Shown piece by piece: positions 8,901 to 16,462 of a stretch of 33,335 nucleotides of DNA. Both the position numbers and the translations under genes were made by a program. The notes beneath the pieces are model-generated. The model saw only the letters and a program-made list of their open reading frames with translations. It was not told where the DNA came from and did no database searches. Within the stretch, counting starts at the first letter, position 1; each line of letters begins with the position of its first letter. This DNA is from JALXCH01 sp964495805 (lineage in GTDB: Bacteria > Calditrichota > Calditrichia > RBG-13-44-9): NCBI GenBank assembly GCA_964495805.1, contig CAZBWV010000055.1, forward strand, positions 1-33,335, written 5' to 3'.

Positions 8901-10463
8901 GCACTGTGCCAGCAGAGTCAGTTACTCATTACCACAGACAGCGGACCCGTACAATTAGCAGCTGCCAGCGATATTGCCATCGCTGCCATGTACACCGTTA
9001 TTCCGGGGAAATTTCGCTTACCCTATCGGCATGGGATTCCCGGCTGGAACGCTGTGGCTATTGAGTCCAGCTGTCCTTATTCCGGGTGCTACCTGTACAT
9101 GAATCAGGAAAAATATGCGAATCAGATTTTAGAACAGGTTAAAAGCGGACAGATGAGTCAAAAGGAACTGTTTGCAACCTGGTGTTTGAACGAGGAAAAG
9201 TTTGCCTGTATGCATCAGCTTCTGACTCCGGAAGTCGTGAAACAAAAAATACAGCCTATTTTGCAGAATATTCTCAGTGCGATGGCGGACACGGAACCCG
9301 TTCACCAGCAAGGGCAATCTCATTCATCGGCGACTTTTATTCGACCCGAAACAGTGGCTGAAAAAATTACCGCAGCATTAACCGACCAAGCCCGACGCCA
9401 GGAGGAACCAACGCCGGCTCAAACCCTGACTTTACTTGAGGAAAAAATTCGCCAGCAACCCCGAAACCGCCGTTTATGGCTGGAATATATGCATCGGCTA
9501 AAGCAAACCGGTGATAATCGCCGTTTGATAGCCACTTTCGCTGAATATCTGAAGATCTATCCGGGAGACAGCGAAGTGCTCAACGAAATGGGAGTGCTGC
9601 TATGGAATAGCGGACAGCGAAAAGAAGCTGTGGGATTTCTGGAACGGGCTTTGTTGAACAATCGGGAAAATCCGGAATATCTAAAGAATCTGGGCGAAGC
9701 TTATCTGGCTCTGGAGAATTTTGATGATGCCATCAAAGTGTTTGTGGAAATGATGCGGCGATTTCCCAACGATTTTTATGCTTACCAGGTGATGGCCGAG
9801 CTGTATGTGGAAAACAATGATTGGGAATCTGCGCAAGAACTGATCCGGGAATTCCTGCGCAAAAATCCCGACCACGCACAGGCCAATCAGATGCTGGAAA
9901 TAATCCGCAATAAATCTCTGTATCAGGCTTTCCAGCTAATAAATGCGGGCGATTTTTCGCAAGCCCGAATGTTGCTGGAAGAAATTGTCCGAAAAAATCC
10001 CCATCATGTGCAGGCAAACCTGGCACTGGGAAGCCTTGCTCTGAATCAAGGAAATATGGAGATAGCAGAACAATATTTTCGGAAAGTGCTTGCGCAGGAT
10101 GCGACCAATCCCGAAGCATTGTTATCCCTCTCCCGAATTTTGTTGAATACCCGGCGCTTGGAAGAATTCGATCAGCTGGTGAGCGGGCACTCATTGTCCT
10201 TTCAGCAGCAATCCGGGCTGCGTAAGATGTTGATTGAACGGGAAGTAATACTGGGCAGGGTACCGCAAGCGCTTGAGAAGGCACAGGCGTTTCTGACAGA
10301 ATATCCCGGTGAAACAGATGTGCAGTTGCTTGTCGGTGATCTATACATGCATTTGAATCAACCGGAACGTGCCCGGCAAATCTATCGGCAAGTATTAAAA
10401 TCGGAACCGCAAAACTCCGAAGCACGGGAACGCCTGGAGAAATTGGAGTCCATGTTGGTGTAA
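2958..10463 (+). CDS. Giant multidomain glycosyltransferase (3x GT2, 2x GT9-like, TPR)
   Basis: A single uninterrupted 2501-residue frame. Domains in order, residues approximate: 29-78, the C-terminal half of a class I methyltransferase (RRILKPGGELRLS) without a SAM motif I; 119-340, GT2 module 1 with DDD at 206-208; 418-660, GT2 module 2 with NNDTE at 507-511; 711-865, TPR block 1; 886-915, a four-Cys zinc ribbon (CPVCG, CHDCG); 945-1100, a degenerate methyltransferase-like domain; 1188-1420, GT2 module 3 with NNDTE at 1277-1281; 1452-1750, a GT9-like module (D1692); 1782-2105, a GT9 heptosyltransferase-like module with TTDSGP (D1994) and four late cysteines (2039, 2044, 2076, 2084); 2153-2495, TPR block 2. 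No signal peptide or membrane segment is seen, so a cytoplasmic role at the membrane face is inferred. It starts directly after the aminotransferase stop with AAGGAG upstream. It may build several consecutive linkages of one glycan; TPRs may bind a protein acceptor. Confidence 0.88.
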   Translation: MNTMHMKIEISDKEIHIILLEENSKVIELIPGNELPFQKGTLDRLVIDSPFPEMEQSRILMLLREIRRILKPGGELRLSYGTDDRLAELAPFAGLYPDPDQSSNQVFRTRKAAEKQDVPLVSIVIPAYKSHYFEDALLSALNQSYPKLEIVVCDDSPDHRIEQIVKQYAGDKRLRYHRNEKHLGGRGNYLQCFQLAKGEYIKFLNDDDLLHPRCVETMAFYLRTMPEVSLVTSYRQLIDHFGRPQGDKLFNRRIVRENSVIRGENLANLLLSRRVNFIGEPTTVMFRKADLSGTKPHIMSYNNRPALANGDVTIWVNLLGRGDAVYLVQPLSYFRIHRHQVQKQQDFKKRGDRAWEVIREDARAMGLLQNEASPELSPEHVHPAPDFPEYPIEKQNSDSESETAFIKFPKQPADSAPEVSIIIPVFNNLSYTRKCLWAISKNTGREVSYEIVVVDNGSTDGTEEFLREIQQNNSNFQYLRNSRNLGFARACNQGADAARGKYLIFLNNDTEPQPDWLNRLIEPFRTNESIGVVGARLIYPDGTIQHAGIEMMQAAEPVYLRNYGATMVLPEHPYRFAAPTDPRVMRPRELDMVTGACLAIPAQLFQKVNGFDEAYLNGGEDADLCFKVRADGYKVLYQPEALVIHHEGKTESRFQNVREVTERLFQRWGWTLNDDWKFDPALLPLQQWSDPVRKNNKGIDSVPAVGDAQRRFAELRHEIKLLRQQNNSQKIVELYQEFIRAHPTYAVAHNELGVFYFKQKDLARAVHHLQIAHGLEPENTAIMKNLADVYRFLNLSELATFIYQTLLDINPEDLSVLLAQSDIFIHQKNWKKALAYLTKANILAPENEKILQKIATVREKINQNKTGTTHSKKDRSNFGDSGKEKCPVCGSTKYESFRYDESLFKCHDCGTIYRSSDIVSHGTETDFRTPNMQNNAPVNWDEFRHEIEKLTRSKGKFLDIGSDGADFTHSIQQSGYQPVGKMGFRLKDMFFSHSETSQQATSNPVFSEELHEQIALITLRQTPGQVQQPMHFLKTIFHLLQPGGLVAGIVPNIDSFLSDHLKDKWPYLADPQNIVFFTPQTLRARLNEAGFQVEQIITKSSARHKGILHEEIIKIFGEEAESYAEAMIQSFEENGYGEEIWFFARKPDREIATGKEPTNADEKENPTHSTQHTFSSSRKPRSSGKRPDVSIIIPLYNQVEYTRKCLQAIYRNTCPDVSFEVILVDNASQDETPQFLKQAAEQYQNLRYLRNQTNRYFAHACNQGAEIARGRYLVFLNNDTEPQSGWLKAALQRFRSEKNIGIVGSKLLYPDGTIQHCGIEFMQDVHPDYKIWPLHRHLHQPADLPEANRPEEVHAVTGACLFIPRKLFKRVNGFSEEYRMYFEDTDLCFKVRREGYRIFYEPQSVVIHYEGKSSSDRKTIDELNTRAAKIFYRKWEKEIQHMEFDLLIEKQEGKFYYLRDDLFPAKYEEGDVTLTGMKLAELFGKLEPFYAHIGGAGDALLLLSRFYGKEPVTTIVSVANSTAAMKSFFSAFPQIKKVYFISRPDNDISQALLRKIFANLPNCLGMGVTPESEFYEEEWNESLDIFTRYKVTRRPEWIRMFRKQKLTSPQVVIHPRGSLKGMVGSKRNIIHQKYWIPLLKLLQQHGFQPVIIGTPDERKMYPALLNALDKRSYSFQEQMEIIASSDLFIGADSWGKTFSALAGIPTIVFHSVVGQDLEGWKDASDYVFLDPWEEIWVVESFQEFLEAFQEAQNILRSPQRRASWKKQRAPKKRSSGSILPNAIYLWREGGMGDVLMSFPLTRALKEKYPNRHIVYITSEANVPLVQANPYVDKAIPSRHISHLLNEKVAIHNLNPAKFGTAPRHQVDMFLDEFHLTVSAEKKEIVIHVPTEADQKVQALLHREIPHEQLNRPRILIHPAKGDANRTWPKEYWENLTRWLLEQGLTVLLTGSTSHDPNRGVHHLKMPGLIDLVNQLTPLEFVALCQQSQLLITTDSGPVQLAAASDIAIAAMYTVIPGKFRLPYRHGIPGWNAVAIESSCPYSGCYLYMNQEKYANQILEQVKSGQMSQKELFATWCLNEEKFACMHQLLTPEVVKQKIQPILQNILSAMADTEPVHQQGQSHSSATFIRPETVAEKITAALTDQARRQEEPTPAQTLTLLEEKIRQQPRNRRLWLEYMHRLKQTGDNRRLIATFAEYLKIYPGDSEVLNEMGVLLWNSGQRKEAVGFLERALLNNRENPEYLKNLGEAYLALENFDDAIKVFVEMMRRFPNDFYAYQVMAELYVENNDWESAQELIREFLRKNPDHAQANQMLEIIRNKSLYQAFQLINAGDFSQARMLLEEIVRKNPHHVQANLALGSLALNQGNMEIAEQYFRKVLAQDATNPEALLSLSRILLNTRRLEEFDQLVSGHSLSFQQQSGLRKMLIEREVILGRVPQALEKAQAFLTEYPGETDVQLLVGDLYMHLNQPERARQIYRQVLKSEPQNSEARERLEKLESMLV

Positions 10464-10487
10464 AAGCTACTCCCATTTCAAAAATCC

Positions 10488-10527
10488 AAAAAAAGCGGAG
10501 CAGAATCCGGATGGCTCTGCTTTTTTC
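10488..10527 (+). terminator. Rho-independent terminator of the glycan operon
   Basis: AAAAAAGCGGAG at 10489-10500 pairs with CTCTGCTTTTTT at 10515-10526 (one G-U pair) around a 14-base loop. The U-tract is part of the right arm. It lies 25 bases after the stop of the giant gene. The A-tract on the left arm means it could also act on the opposite strand. Confidence 0.85.
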
Positions 10528-10550
10528 GTAAAATGACCGGGGGGACACCA

Positions 10551-10640
10551 CACAGTGCAAGCACGCAGTGCAAGCACACAGTGCATAGCATGCAGTGCAC
10601 AGCACACAGTGCACAGTACGCAGTGCAAGCACACAGTATC
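10551..10640. repeat. Degenerate 13-14 bp tandem repeat, about seven units
   Basis: Units start at 10551, 10564, 10577, 10591, 10605, 10619 and 10632 (last one partial). They follow the pattern CACAGTGCAAGCA or CGCAGTGCAAGCA, and units 3-5 carry one extra base. The core CAGTGCA recurs in every full unit. Small dyads such as TGCAT-AGC-ATGCA occur inside. The array sits between the terminator of the upstream operon and the nrnA promoter, with no coding potential of its own. It could be an interspersed intergenic repeat or a protein-binding array; neither can be decided from one copy. Confidence 0.8.
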
Positions 10641-10729
10641 GGATTGGTTCAATTCCGTATTCTGAGTCAAAATATTCTCAAATTCCCCAAAAAACAGCCG
10701 GAATAAAGAAAAGTTTTGTGAAAAACCAC

Positions 10730-10758
10730 TTGCTTCAATATGAAATCAATCATATAAT
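10730..10758 (+). promoter_or_regulatory. Sigma-70-type promoter for nrnA operon
   Basis: TTGCTT at 10730-10735, a 17-base spacer and a perfect TATAAT at 10753-10758. Transcription should begin near 10765, about 40 bases before the preferred GTG start of nrnA. Confidence 0.75.
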
Positions 10759-10794
10759 TCGCCTCATTTTTTGAGTATGAGGTTCCCGAAAAAA

Positions 10795-10799
10795 AGAGG
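10795..10799 (+). promoter_or_regulatory. Ribosome binding site selecting GTG start of nrnA
   Basis: AGAGG (in AAAGAGG) lies 7 bases before GTG 10807. The alternative starts TTG 10771 and ATG 10777 have no comparable Shine-Dalgarno and lie only 6-12 bases from the predicted transcription start. Confidence 0.6.
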
Positions 10800-10806
10800 T
10801 TACGCA

Positions 10807-11769
10807 GTGCAGCACATCATTCGACAAATTATAGATTTTTTAAACAATAATAACCATTTTATGATTACCGCACACATGAATGCAGACGGCGATGCCTATG
10901 CTTCGGTTCTGGCGGTAGCCCACCTGCTGAAAAAGCTCCGAAAGGAGTATGTGATTGTATTCCACGATGAGCGAATCGATGAAAAATATCGCTTTCTGGA
11001 AGGGTTTGAAGAGATTACCTCATACAAAGATTTTTCCGGTGCCAACATTCAGGCAGCCATTATTCTGGATGTGCCCGGACGGAAACGGATTGGAGACCCC
11101 GCCAATTTGCTTCCGCCACCGGAACGGTGTGTGAAAATTGACCATCATCCCTTTGAAGAGGAGATAGCCCATATTAATCTGGTGGACACCAATGCCAGCT
11201 CCACCAGTCAATTGGTGTACGAGGTGGTGCAGGAAAGCCGGGTGGAACTGGATGATGCCCTGGCTACCCAGTTGTTTACTGGCATCATGTACGACACCGG
11301 GCGTTTTTCCTTCTCCAACACCCGTCAGCGGGATTTTGAAATTGCTGCGAATTTACTGAAATTCTCTGTGCGTCCCCACGAGATTGCCAACCGCTTGTTC
11401 TTCGACAACTCTTTTCAATCCATGAAAATCATTGGTTACGGACTGGCGAATATGCAAACTTTTCTGAACGGGAAACTGGCCATCATCCATTTGCCGCTGG
11501 AAGTGATGAAACAGAACAATCATTCCGAAATCGAGGAGTTAGCGAATTACAGCGTTGCCGTACGCGGGGTGGAAGTAGGACTGTTTGTTCGCGAGGTAAA
11601 ACCGAATTACTTTAAAATCAGTTTTCGTTCCCGGGGACGGGTTAACGTCAATGCCATTGCCCGGGTGTTTGGGGGTGGTGGACACTTGCATGCTGCTGGC
11701 TGCCGTTTTACCGGAACGTACCCTGACTTGCAGCAGCGGTTGATTCAGGAAGTGGAGAAGCATCTGTGA
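10807..11769 (+). CDS. nrnA: DHH-family phosphoesterase, oligoribonuclease/pAp phosphatase (NrnA type)
   Basis: With the GTG start the protein has 320 residues, the usual NrnA length, and begins QHIIRQIIDF just ahead of the first motif, as in the family. Motifs: NADGDA at 25-30, DVPG near 88-91, DHH at 112-114, FTGIMYDTGRFSF, and the DHHA1 GGGGHLHAAG near 289. NrnA enzymes are cytoplasmic Mn-dependent exonucleases that degrade 2-5-nt RNA and dephosphorylate pAp to AMP. The pAp activity is noteworthy beside a PAPS-using sulfotransferase, whose by-product is pAp, although the two genes are in different operons. An upstream ATG at 10777 would add 10 residues with no family resemblance. The gene overlaps the following Nudix gene by GTGA. 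Confidence 0.9.
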   Translation: MQHIIRQIIDFLNNNNHFMITAHMNADGDAYASVLAVAHLLKKLRKEYVIVFHDERIDEKYRFLEGFEEITSYKDFSGANIQAAIILDVPGRKRIGDPANLLPPPERCVKIDHHPFEEEIAHINLVDTNASSTSQLVYEVVQESRVELDDALATQLFTGIMYDTGRFSFSNTRQRDFEIAANLLKFSVRPHEIANRLFFDNSFQSMKIIGYGLANMQTFLNGKLAIIHLPLEVMKQNNHSEIEELANYSVAVRGVEVGLFVREVKPNYFKISFRSRGRVNVNAIARVFGGGGHLHAAGCRFTGTYPDLQQRLIQEVEKHL

Positions 11770-12197
11770 AACGCACCAAAGTACAGTCGGTTATCCCTGT
11801 GTTAGCCGCAATTATCGAAGATGATCGGGGACGGGTGCTGTTAGCGCAGCGTCGGGAGGAACTGACTCAGGGCGCTTTGTGGGAATTTCCCGGCGGAAAA
11901 ATTCAGCCTGGCGAAACACCGGAAAATGGCCTGAAACGGGAAATCGCTGAGGAGCTGGGACTGGATATTGAAATTCAGGACATCTTTGCCGCAACCAACC
12001 ATTCTTACCAAAATAAAAACATCTTTCTGGTGGCTTACCGGGCGAAATACTTAGCAGGTCAACCCAGATTAACCGACCATCAATCGGTGGAATGGGTGGA
12101 GAAGGATCGGTTGTTGCAATATCCACTTTCTCCGGCAGATATTCCCATCGCTCGTAAACTGGTAGCATTATCGAAAAAGAATGTCCCATCGCAATAA
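11766..12197 (+). CDS. mutT: MutT-type Nudix hydrolase
   Basis: The 143-residue protein contains a complete Nudix box: G44, five residues, E50, seven residues, then REIAEELGL at 58-66. The preceding WEFPGGKI is characteristic of MutT-like (8-oxo-dGTP diphosphatase) members, and the C-terminal VEWVEKDRLL strand-helix fits as well. The likely reaction is hydrolysis of oxidised dGTP to the monophosphate, which prevents A:T to C:G transversions. Other (d)NTP substrates cannot be excluded. It starts with GTG inside the nrnA stop (GTGA overlap), so it is translationally coupled to nrnA. Together the two form a nucleotide clean-up pair. Confidence 0.87.
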   Translation: MKRTKVQSVIPVLAAIIEDDRGRVLLAQRREELTQGALWEFPGGKIQPGETPENGLKREIAEELGLDIEIQDIFAATNHSYQNKNIFLVAYRAKYLAGQPRLTDHQSVEWVEKDRLLQYPLSPADIPIARKLVALSKKNVPSQ

Positions 12198-12218
12198 ATT
12201 CACGGAGAAAATTACCTC

Positions 12219-12887
12219 ATGAACCCCATACCCATTCATTTGGCGCCGGATTGTCAAAATTTGATTCGAGTGGGAGTACTGCAATTTGCCCATCTCACCT
12301 GCCAGAAAAAGAATGAGGCATTGTGGGAACAGATACGTCAGCTGGAAGAGCGATATCGCGCGCAGTTCAAAACCCCATCGATGGCGCTGGATTTGCTGAA
12401 ACCTGCCCGGAAGCTTTACTACGCTATTGGAATGGAACCAACACGCATTCGGCCCTCTTCGGAGGCGCTTTTCCGCCGGGTGATTAAAGGGAAGCCGCTG
12501 TATCAGATTAATTCCATTGTAGATGTGGGGAATTATTGTTCACTGGCTTATTTATTGCCCATTGGTATGTATGATGCGGCCAAAATTCAGGGCGATGTGG
12601 TGCTACGCAAGGGTAGGGAAGGGGAAAGCTACCCTGGCATCGGAAAAGATGAGATACATCTGTACAATCGCCTGACCGTCGCTGACCGAATGGGACCGTT
12701 CGGAAATCCCAGTTCAGACAGCCTGCGTACTTCCATAACTCTGGATACCCGTGATGTACTCATGATCATCTTCGCACCATCCTTTTATCCGGAAAGTGAG
12801 TTAAAGATTCATCTGGAATTTTCCGCAACCACTATGCTTCATTATCATCCTGGCGCCGAATTGGTGCGCAGTGACATCCTACCATAA
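12219..12887 (+). CDS. B3/B4 tRNA-editing-like domain protein
   Basis: This 222-residue protein resembles the free-standing B3/B4 domain also found in the beta subunit of phenylalanyl-tRNA synthetase. The signature is RPSSEALFRRVIKGKPLYQINSIVDVGNYCS (split here: RPSSEALFRR, then KPLYQINSIVDV), followed by LPIGMYD and a GKDEIHLYNRLTVAD segment. In PheT this domain hydrolyses mischarged Tyr-tRNA(Phe). Stand-alone versions are assumed to bind or edit aminoacyl-tRNA or related molecules, but no specific function is established here. A Shine-Dalgarno CGGAG precedes the ATG, and only 21 bases separate it from the Nudix gene, so it belongs to the nrnA operon. It is convergent with the downstream diguanylate cyclase. 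Confidence 0.75.
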   Translation: MNPIPIHLAPDCQNLIRVGVLQFAHLTCQKKNEALWEQIRQLEERYRAQFKTPSMALDLLKPARKLYYAIGMEPTRIRPSSEALFRRVIKGKPLYQINSIVDVGNYCSLAYLLPIGMYDAAKIQGDVVLRKGREGESYPGIGKDEIHLYNRLTVADRMGPFGNPSSDSLRTSITLDTRDVLMIIFAPSFYPESELKIHLEFSATTMLHYHPGAELVRSDILP

Positions 12888-12956
12888 AAAGTGTCCGGAA
12901 CGTTTTTCTCATTCAGGAAAAATTCACGGGAATGGGCTGCTCCGATGGGAATCGGG

Positions 12957-14060
12957 TTATTCCATCACGGAGATGCTAATGCGGTTTTTTCCCTGTTCTT
13001 TGGAGCGATACAATGCTTGATCGGCAATCTTCACCAGCACGTCCGGTTCAATGCTGTCCCGGGGATAACTGGAGATGCCCATGGAAACGGTGATTTCCAG
13101 CGGATTGGGTAGATTGCTATCCTGAAACGGAAACGTACTGATGGCGTTCTTGAGTTTGGTCGCCACTTCCAGAGCGGACTCGTGGGAAGTTTCCGGCAGG
13201 ATAATCAGAAATTCATCGCCACCATAGCGGATGGTGCTATCGCTGATCCGGGTGAGCCTGCGCAACAACTCGCCAATGGTTTTCAGCACATAGTCTCCAA
13301 ATCCGTGCCCGTAAAAATCGTTAATTTCCTTGAAATCATCCACATCAATAAAAATCAGCGACAGATTATGCTGGTAGCGCTGAGCACGTTTAAATTCGAT
13401 TTTGTAGTGCTCATCAAAATAGCGACGATTGTAGCAACCGGTAAGTTCATCCAGGTAGCTTTTGGATACCAGAGATTCCAGGTTAAGAGCGCGACGGTAG
13501 GAGTTGGAAATAATCTCAGCCAGACTGGTCAAAACTGAGCGCTCAACTTCAGAGAAACCATGCCGACTCACCTTTCGCAATTTGAGAACGCCCAAATTTT
13601 CTTCTTTGGATAAAGGAAGGGGTAAGTAATAAATACTTCCCTGAACTTTTTTAAGATGATCGTAATAGTTGAATGATTTTAATTCCCCGATATCCGGAAT
13701 ATACACCGCTTGATTTCTGTGGTACACCTTTCCCACCAGTCCCTGGTTGGGACGATAGACCACTTCTCGTAACTTGCGTTTGGGTAACCCCATGGAATGA
13801 CGAATGGTCAAGAAGTCGGAAGTAGCGTTTCGGAGAATGAAGCTGTATTCGTCAATGGAAAAAGACTTTTTGAAAATGCGATCCAGGGTCTGAAAAAACG
13901 ATTTGAGGTTGGTAATATCGTTAAACCGCCGAATTGAATCGAAAAGGAGGTAATATTCTTTAACCTGTTTGGCTAAAAAATTATTCAGGCTTTCTATTTC
14001 GGCAAAGCGGATTTCAAGGTCTTTTAACTTCTTCTCAATCTCGTAGAACGATTGACTCAT
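12957..14060 (-). CDS. GAF-GGDEF diguanylate cyclase
   Basis: The 367-residue protein has an N-terminal coiled-coil-like segment (about 1-40), a GAF-type sensor domain (about 45-195) and a GGDEF domain (about 200-365) opening with DELTGCYNRR at 204-213. The catalytic A-site GGDEF is intact at 280-284. An inhibitory I-site RxxD (R271, D274) lies exactly five residues upstream, so product feedback by c-di-GMP is expected. No membrane segment or signal peptide is visible, so the enzyme should be cytosolic and respond to a small ligand or redox state through GAF. It makes cyclic di-GMP from two GTP. It is transcribed alone, convergent with the B3/B4 gene. No strong Shine-Dalgarno or promoter is seen upstream. 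Confidence 0.93.
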   Translation of the reverse strand: MSQSFYEIEKKLKDLEIRFAEIESLNNFLAKQVKEYYLLFDSIRRFNDITNLKSFFQTLDRIFKKSFSIDEYSFILRNATSDFLTIRHSMGLPKRKLREVVYRPNQGLVGKVYHRNQAVYIPDIGELKSFNYYDHLKKVQGSIYYLPLPLSKEENLGVLKLRKVSRHGFSEVERSVLTSLAEIISNSYRRALNLESLVSKSYLDELTGCYNRRYFDEHYKIEFKRAQRYQHNLSLIFIDVDDFKEINDFYGHGFGDYVLKTIGELLRRLTRISDSTIRYGGDEFLIILPETSHESALEVATKLKNAISTFPFQDSNLPNPLEITVSMGISSYPRDSIEPDVLVKIADQALYRSKEQGKNRISISVME

Positions 14061-14457
<397 letters not shown>

Positions 14458-14472
14458 CAAGAATGAAAAAGA

Positions 14473-14575
14473 GATGCCAGGTCCCACGCAATAGAACGAT
14501 ACCGAACCCCGCCAGGTCCGGAAGGAAGCAACGGTAGGTATTGGTTCTATGTGCCGTGGGTAAACCTGGCATCGT
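14473..14575 (+). ncRNA. ffs: Signal recognition particle RNA, bacterial small (4.5S) type
   Basis: The conserved SRP helix-8 apical sequence GCCAGGTCCGGAAGGAAGCA is present at 14511-14530, followed by the expected asymmetric side. The ends form a long helix: GATGCCAGGT (14473-14482) pairs with ACCTGGCATC (14564-14573), and CCCAC pairs with GTGGG. This gives a hairpin RNA of about 100 nt that binds Ffh and targets nascent membrane proteins. It begins 15 bases after the tRNA-Ala and is probably co-transcribed with it. The terminal helix is followed by GTTTTAT, which may allow partial termination before dnaX. Exact ends are estimated from pairing. Confidence 0.95.
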
Positions 14576-14706
14576 TTTATGGAGTCATCGATGCAGTTAG
14601 AAATTGGAAAATTTATGAATCGATTTGCATTTAAATATTCTTCCATCCGCGCCAGCAAAAGACCCGATACCCCTTATCTCCCCATCCAAAACCGAGGCAA
14701 ACAGTC

Positions 14707-16455
14707 ATGAGTTACGTTGTCCTGGCACGAAAATGGCGCCCCATGGTGTTCGAAGATGTGGTGGGGCAAGAGCATGTTACCCGTACTTTGATGAATGCAC
14801 TAAAAAACGGGCGCATTGCCCATGCGTACATCTTTGCCGGACCGCGGGGAGTGGGAAAAACCACCACTGCCCGTTTGTTAGCCAAAGCGGTAAACTGCGA
14901 GAAACAACCTGCCGTGAATCCGTGTAATCAGTGTGCTTCCTGTAAAAGCATCACCGAAGGGAACAGCATGGATGTAATTGAGATCGATGGAGCCAGTAAT
15001 CGTGGCATCGACGAAATCCGAAACCTTCGGGAGAATATTCGATTTGCTCCGGCCAGTTCCCGCTATAAAATTTACATTATCGACGAAGTGCATATGCTTA
15101 CCAAAGAGGCATTTAATGCTCTGCTCAAAACGCTGGAGGAACCACCTGCTCACGCCATTTTCATTTTCGCCACCACCGAAATTCACCGGGTACCGCTCAC
15201 CATCCTTTCTCGGTGCCAGCGCTTCGATTTTAAACGCATTCCATTAGAGAAAATTCAGGCGCAGTTACAGAAGATTGTCCAGGCGGAAGGAATTCAGGCC
15301 AATCCGGATGCGCTGCTACTCATTGCCCGCAAAGCAGACGGTAGCATGCGCGATGCGGAAAGCATCCTGGACCAGATGATTTCTTTTAGCGAAAACGAAC
15401 TGACCATGGAACAGGTTCGCCAGTCACTGGGACTGATTGCTGAGGAAACCTATTTCGAATTCATGGAATTAATGAAAAAACGGGATGTGGCGGCAACATT
15501 ACAGTATGCGAACAAAATTTTTACTTCCGGACACGATCCGGTGGATTTTTTACAAGGAATGCAGGAGCACTTCCGGAATTTGCTGCTGGCCAATGCAATT
15601 CAGGATGAAAAGATGCTGAATGTTTCCGGTGCATTTAAGCAGCAGTATTTCCATTGGGGAAAGCAGTTTACACCGCAGGATCTGATCCACATCATTCATC
15701 TGCTGGCGGAATCGGAAAATAAAATTAAATACAGTAGTCTGCCCCAGCTTACCCTGGAAATGTTGCTTCTGAAAATTGTGTTTAAACCGCCTTACACCGA
15801 TCTGGAGGAAATTCTGGCGCTGATTCAAAAACTTCGTAAAGCACCTCCGGGCAGTGTTCCGGCCCCTTCCGCTTCCGCACCACCTCGAACCACCAATCCA
15901 TCGAGCCCGGGCAGCACACCTTCCCGGATGAGGAATCCACAACCGGCATCCAGGACAAATTATTCTGCCGAAGCGTCCGGACCATTCGGACAGGTTCAGG
16001 AAAAATTGTCGCGTCTGAAAGAGACGCACACCCCCAGCGCCTCCTCTGACCGGACGCCAACCGCCACATCGGCTACCCGGAATACCATCACATTGCAGAT
16101 GATCCAGGAACGCTGGCGCGAGATTACCCGGACGGTGAAAAAAGAAAAAATTGCCCTGGGCTCCTTTCTGGAAGAGGGGATTCCCTACCAGGTGGAAAAT
16201 AATCTGATCACCATCGCTTACGACAAAAAAACCTCCTTCCATCTGGAACACGTCAGCCAGAACAAAAAATATCTCCTTTCGGTGATTCGCAATCTGTTCA
16301 ATTCGGAAGTGCAGCTCAAATTCGTTACGATCGATTTTGAGAAGGAAGGCATCCATCGCGAACCCAGAACACCGGAAGAGATACTGGAAGATATCAAACA
16401 AAAAGAACCGATTATTCAAAAAATTATTGATACATTCGGCCTTGCCAGAGAGTAA
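14707..16455 (+). CDS. dnaX: DNA polymerase III subunit gamma/tau
   Basis: This 582-residue clamp-loader ATPase has Walker A GPRGVGKTT at 45-53, zinc-binding cysteines at 64, 73, 76 and 79, Walker B DEVH at 126-129, and the SRC motif with arginine finger R169. The AAA+ and collar domains run to about 365. A Pro/Ser/Thr-rich linker follows (about 378-455), and then a C-terminal tau-type domain (about 458-582) that should bind the polymerase. GAGG precedes the ATG by 9 bases. No obvious slippery heptamer stands at the usual gamma-producing site after the collar domain, so the shorter gamma form, if made, is not predicted by sequence. Placement after ffs and before ybaB-recR is the conserved bacterial order. 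Confidence 0.97.
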   Translation: MSYVVLARKWRPMVFEDVVGQEHVTRTLMNALKNGRIAHAYIFAGPRGVGKTTTARLLAKAVNCEKQPAVNPCNQCASCKSITEGNSMDVIEIDGASNRGIDEIRNLRENIRFAPASSRYKIYIIDEVHMLTKEAFNALLKTLEEPPAHAIFIFATTEIHRVPLTILSRCQRFDFKRIPLEKIQAQLQKIVQAEGIQANPDALLLIARKADGSMRDAESILDQMISFSENELTMEQVRQSLGLIAEETYFEFMELMKKRDVAATLQYANKIFTSGHDPVDFLQGMQEHFRNLLLANAIQDEKMLNVSGAFKQQYFHWGKQFTPQDLIHIIHLLAESENKIKYSSLPQLTLEMLLLKIVFKPPYTDLEEILALIQKLRKAPPGSVPAPSASAPPRTTNPSSPGSTPSRMRNPQPASRTNYSAEASGPFGQVQEKLSRLKETHTPSASSDRTPTATSATRNTITLQMIQERWREITRTVKKEKIALGSFLEEGIPYQVENNLITIAYDKKTSFHLEHVSQNKKYLLSVIRNLFNSEVQLKFVTIDFEKEGIHREPRTPEEILEDIKQKEPIIQKIIDTFGLARE

Positions 16456-16462
16456 ATCTTAT

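Noticed and set aside
9733..10632. 299-residue minus-strand open frame
   Set aside because: It is antisense to the TPR block of the giant gene. Its Cys-rich start comes from translating the tandem repeat, and it shows no domain.
10551..10640. CRISPR array
   Set aside because: Units are 13-14 bp with no spacers and no cas genes nearby.
12888..12916. Terminator after the B3/B4 gene
   Set aside because: AAAAAGTGTCCGG...TTTTT looks hairpin-like, but the inner stem positions mismatch.
15472..16270. Programmed -1 frameshift in dnaX
   Set aside because: A-runs at ATG AAA AAA CGG (about 15472) and GAC AAA AAA ACC (about 16219) do not form an X XXY YYZ heptamer in frame at the gamma boundary, and no downstream stem-loop was evident.
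15550..16419. 289-residue minus-strand open frame
   Set aside because: It lies wholly antisense to dnaX and has no recognisable motifs.
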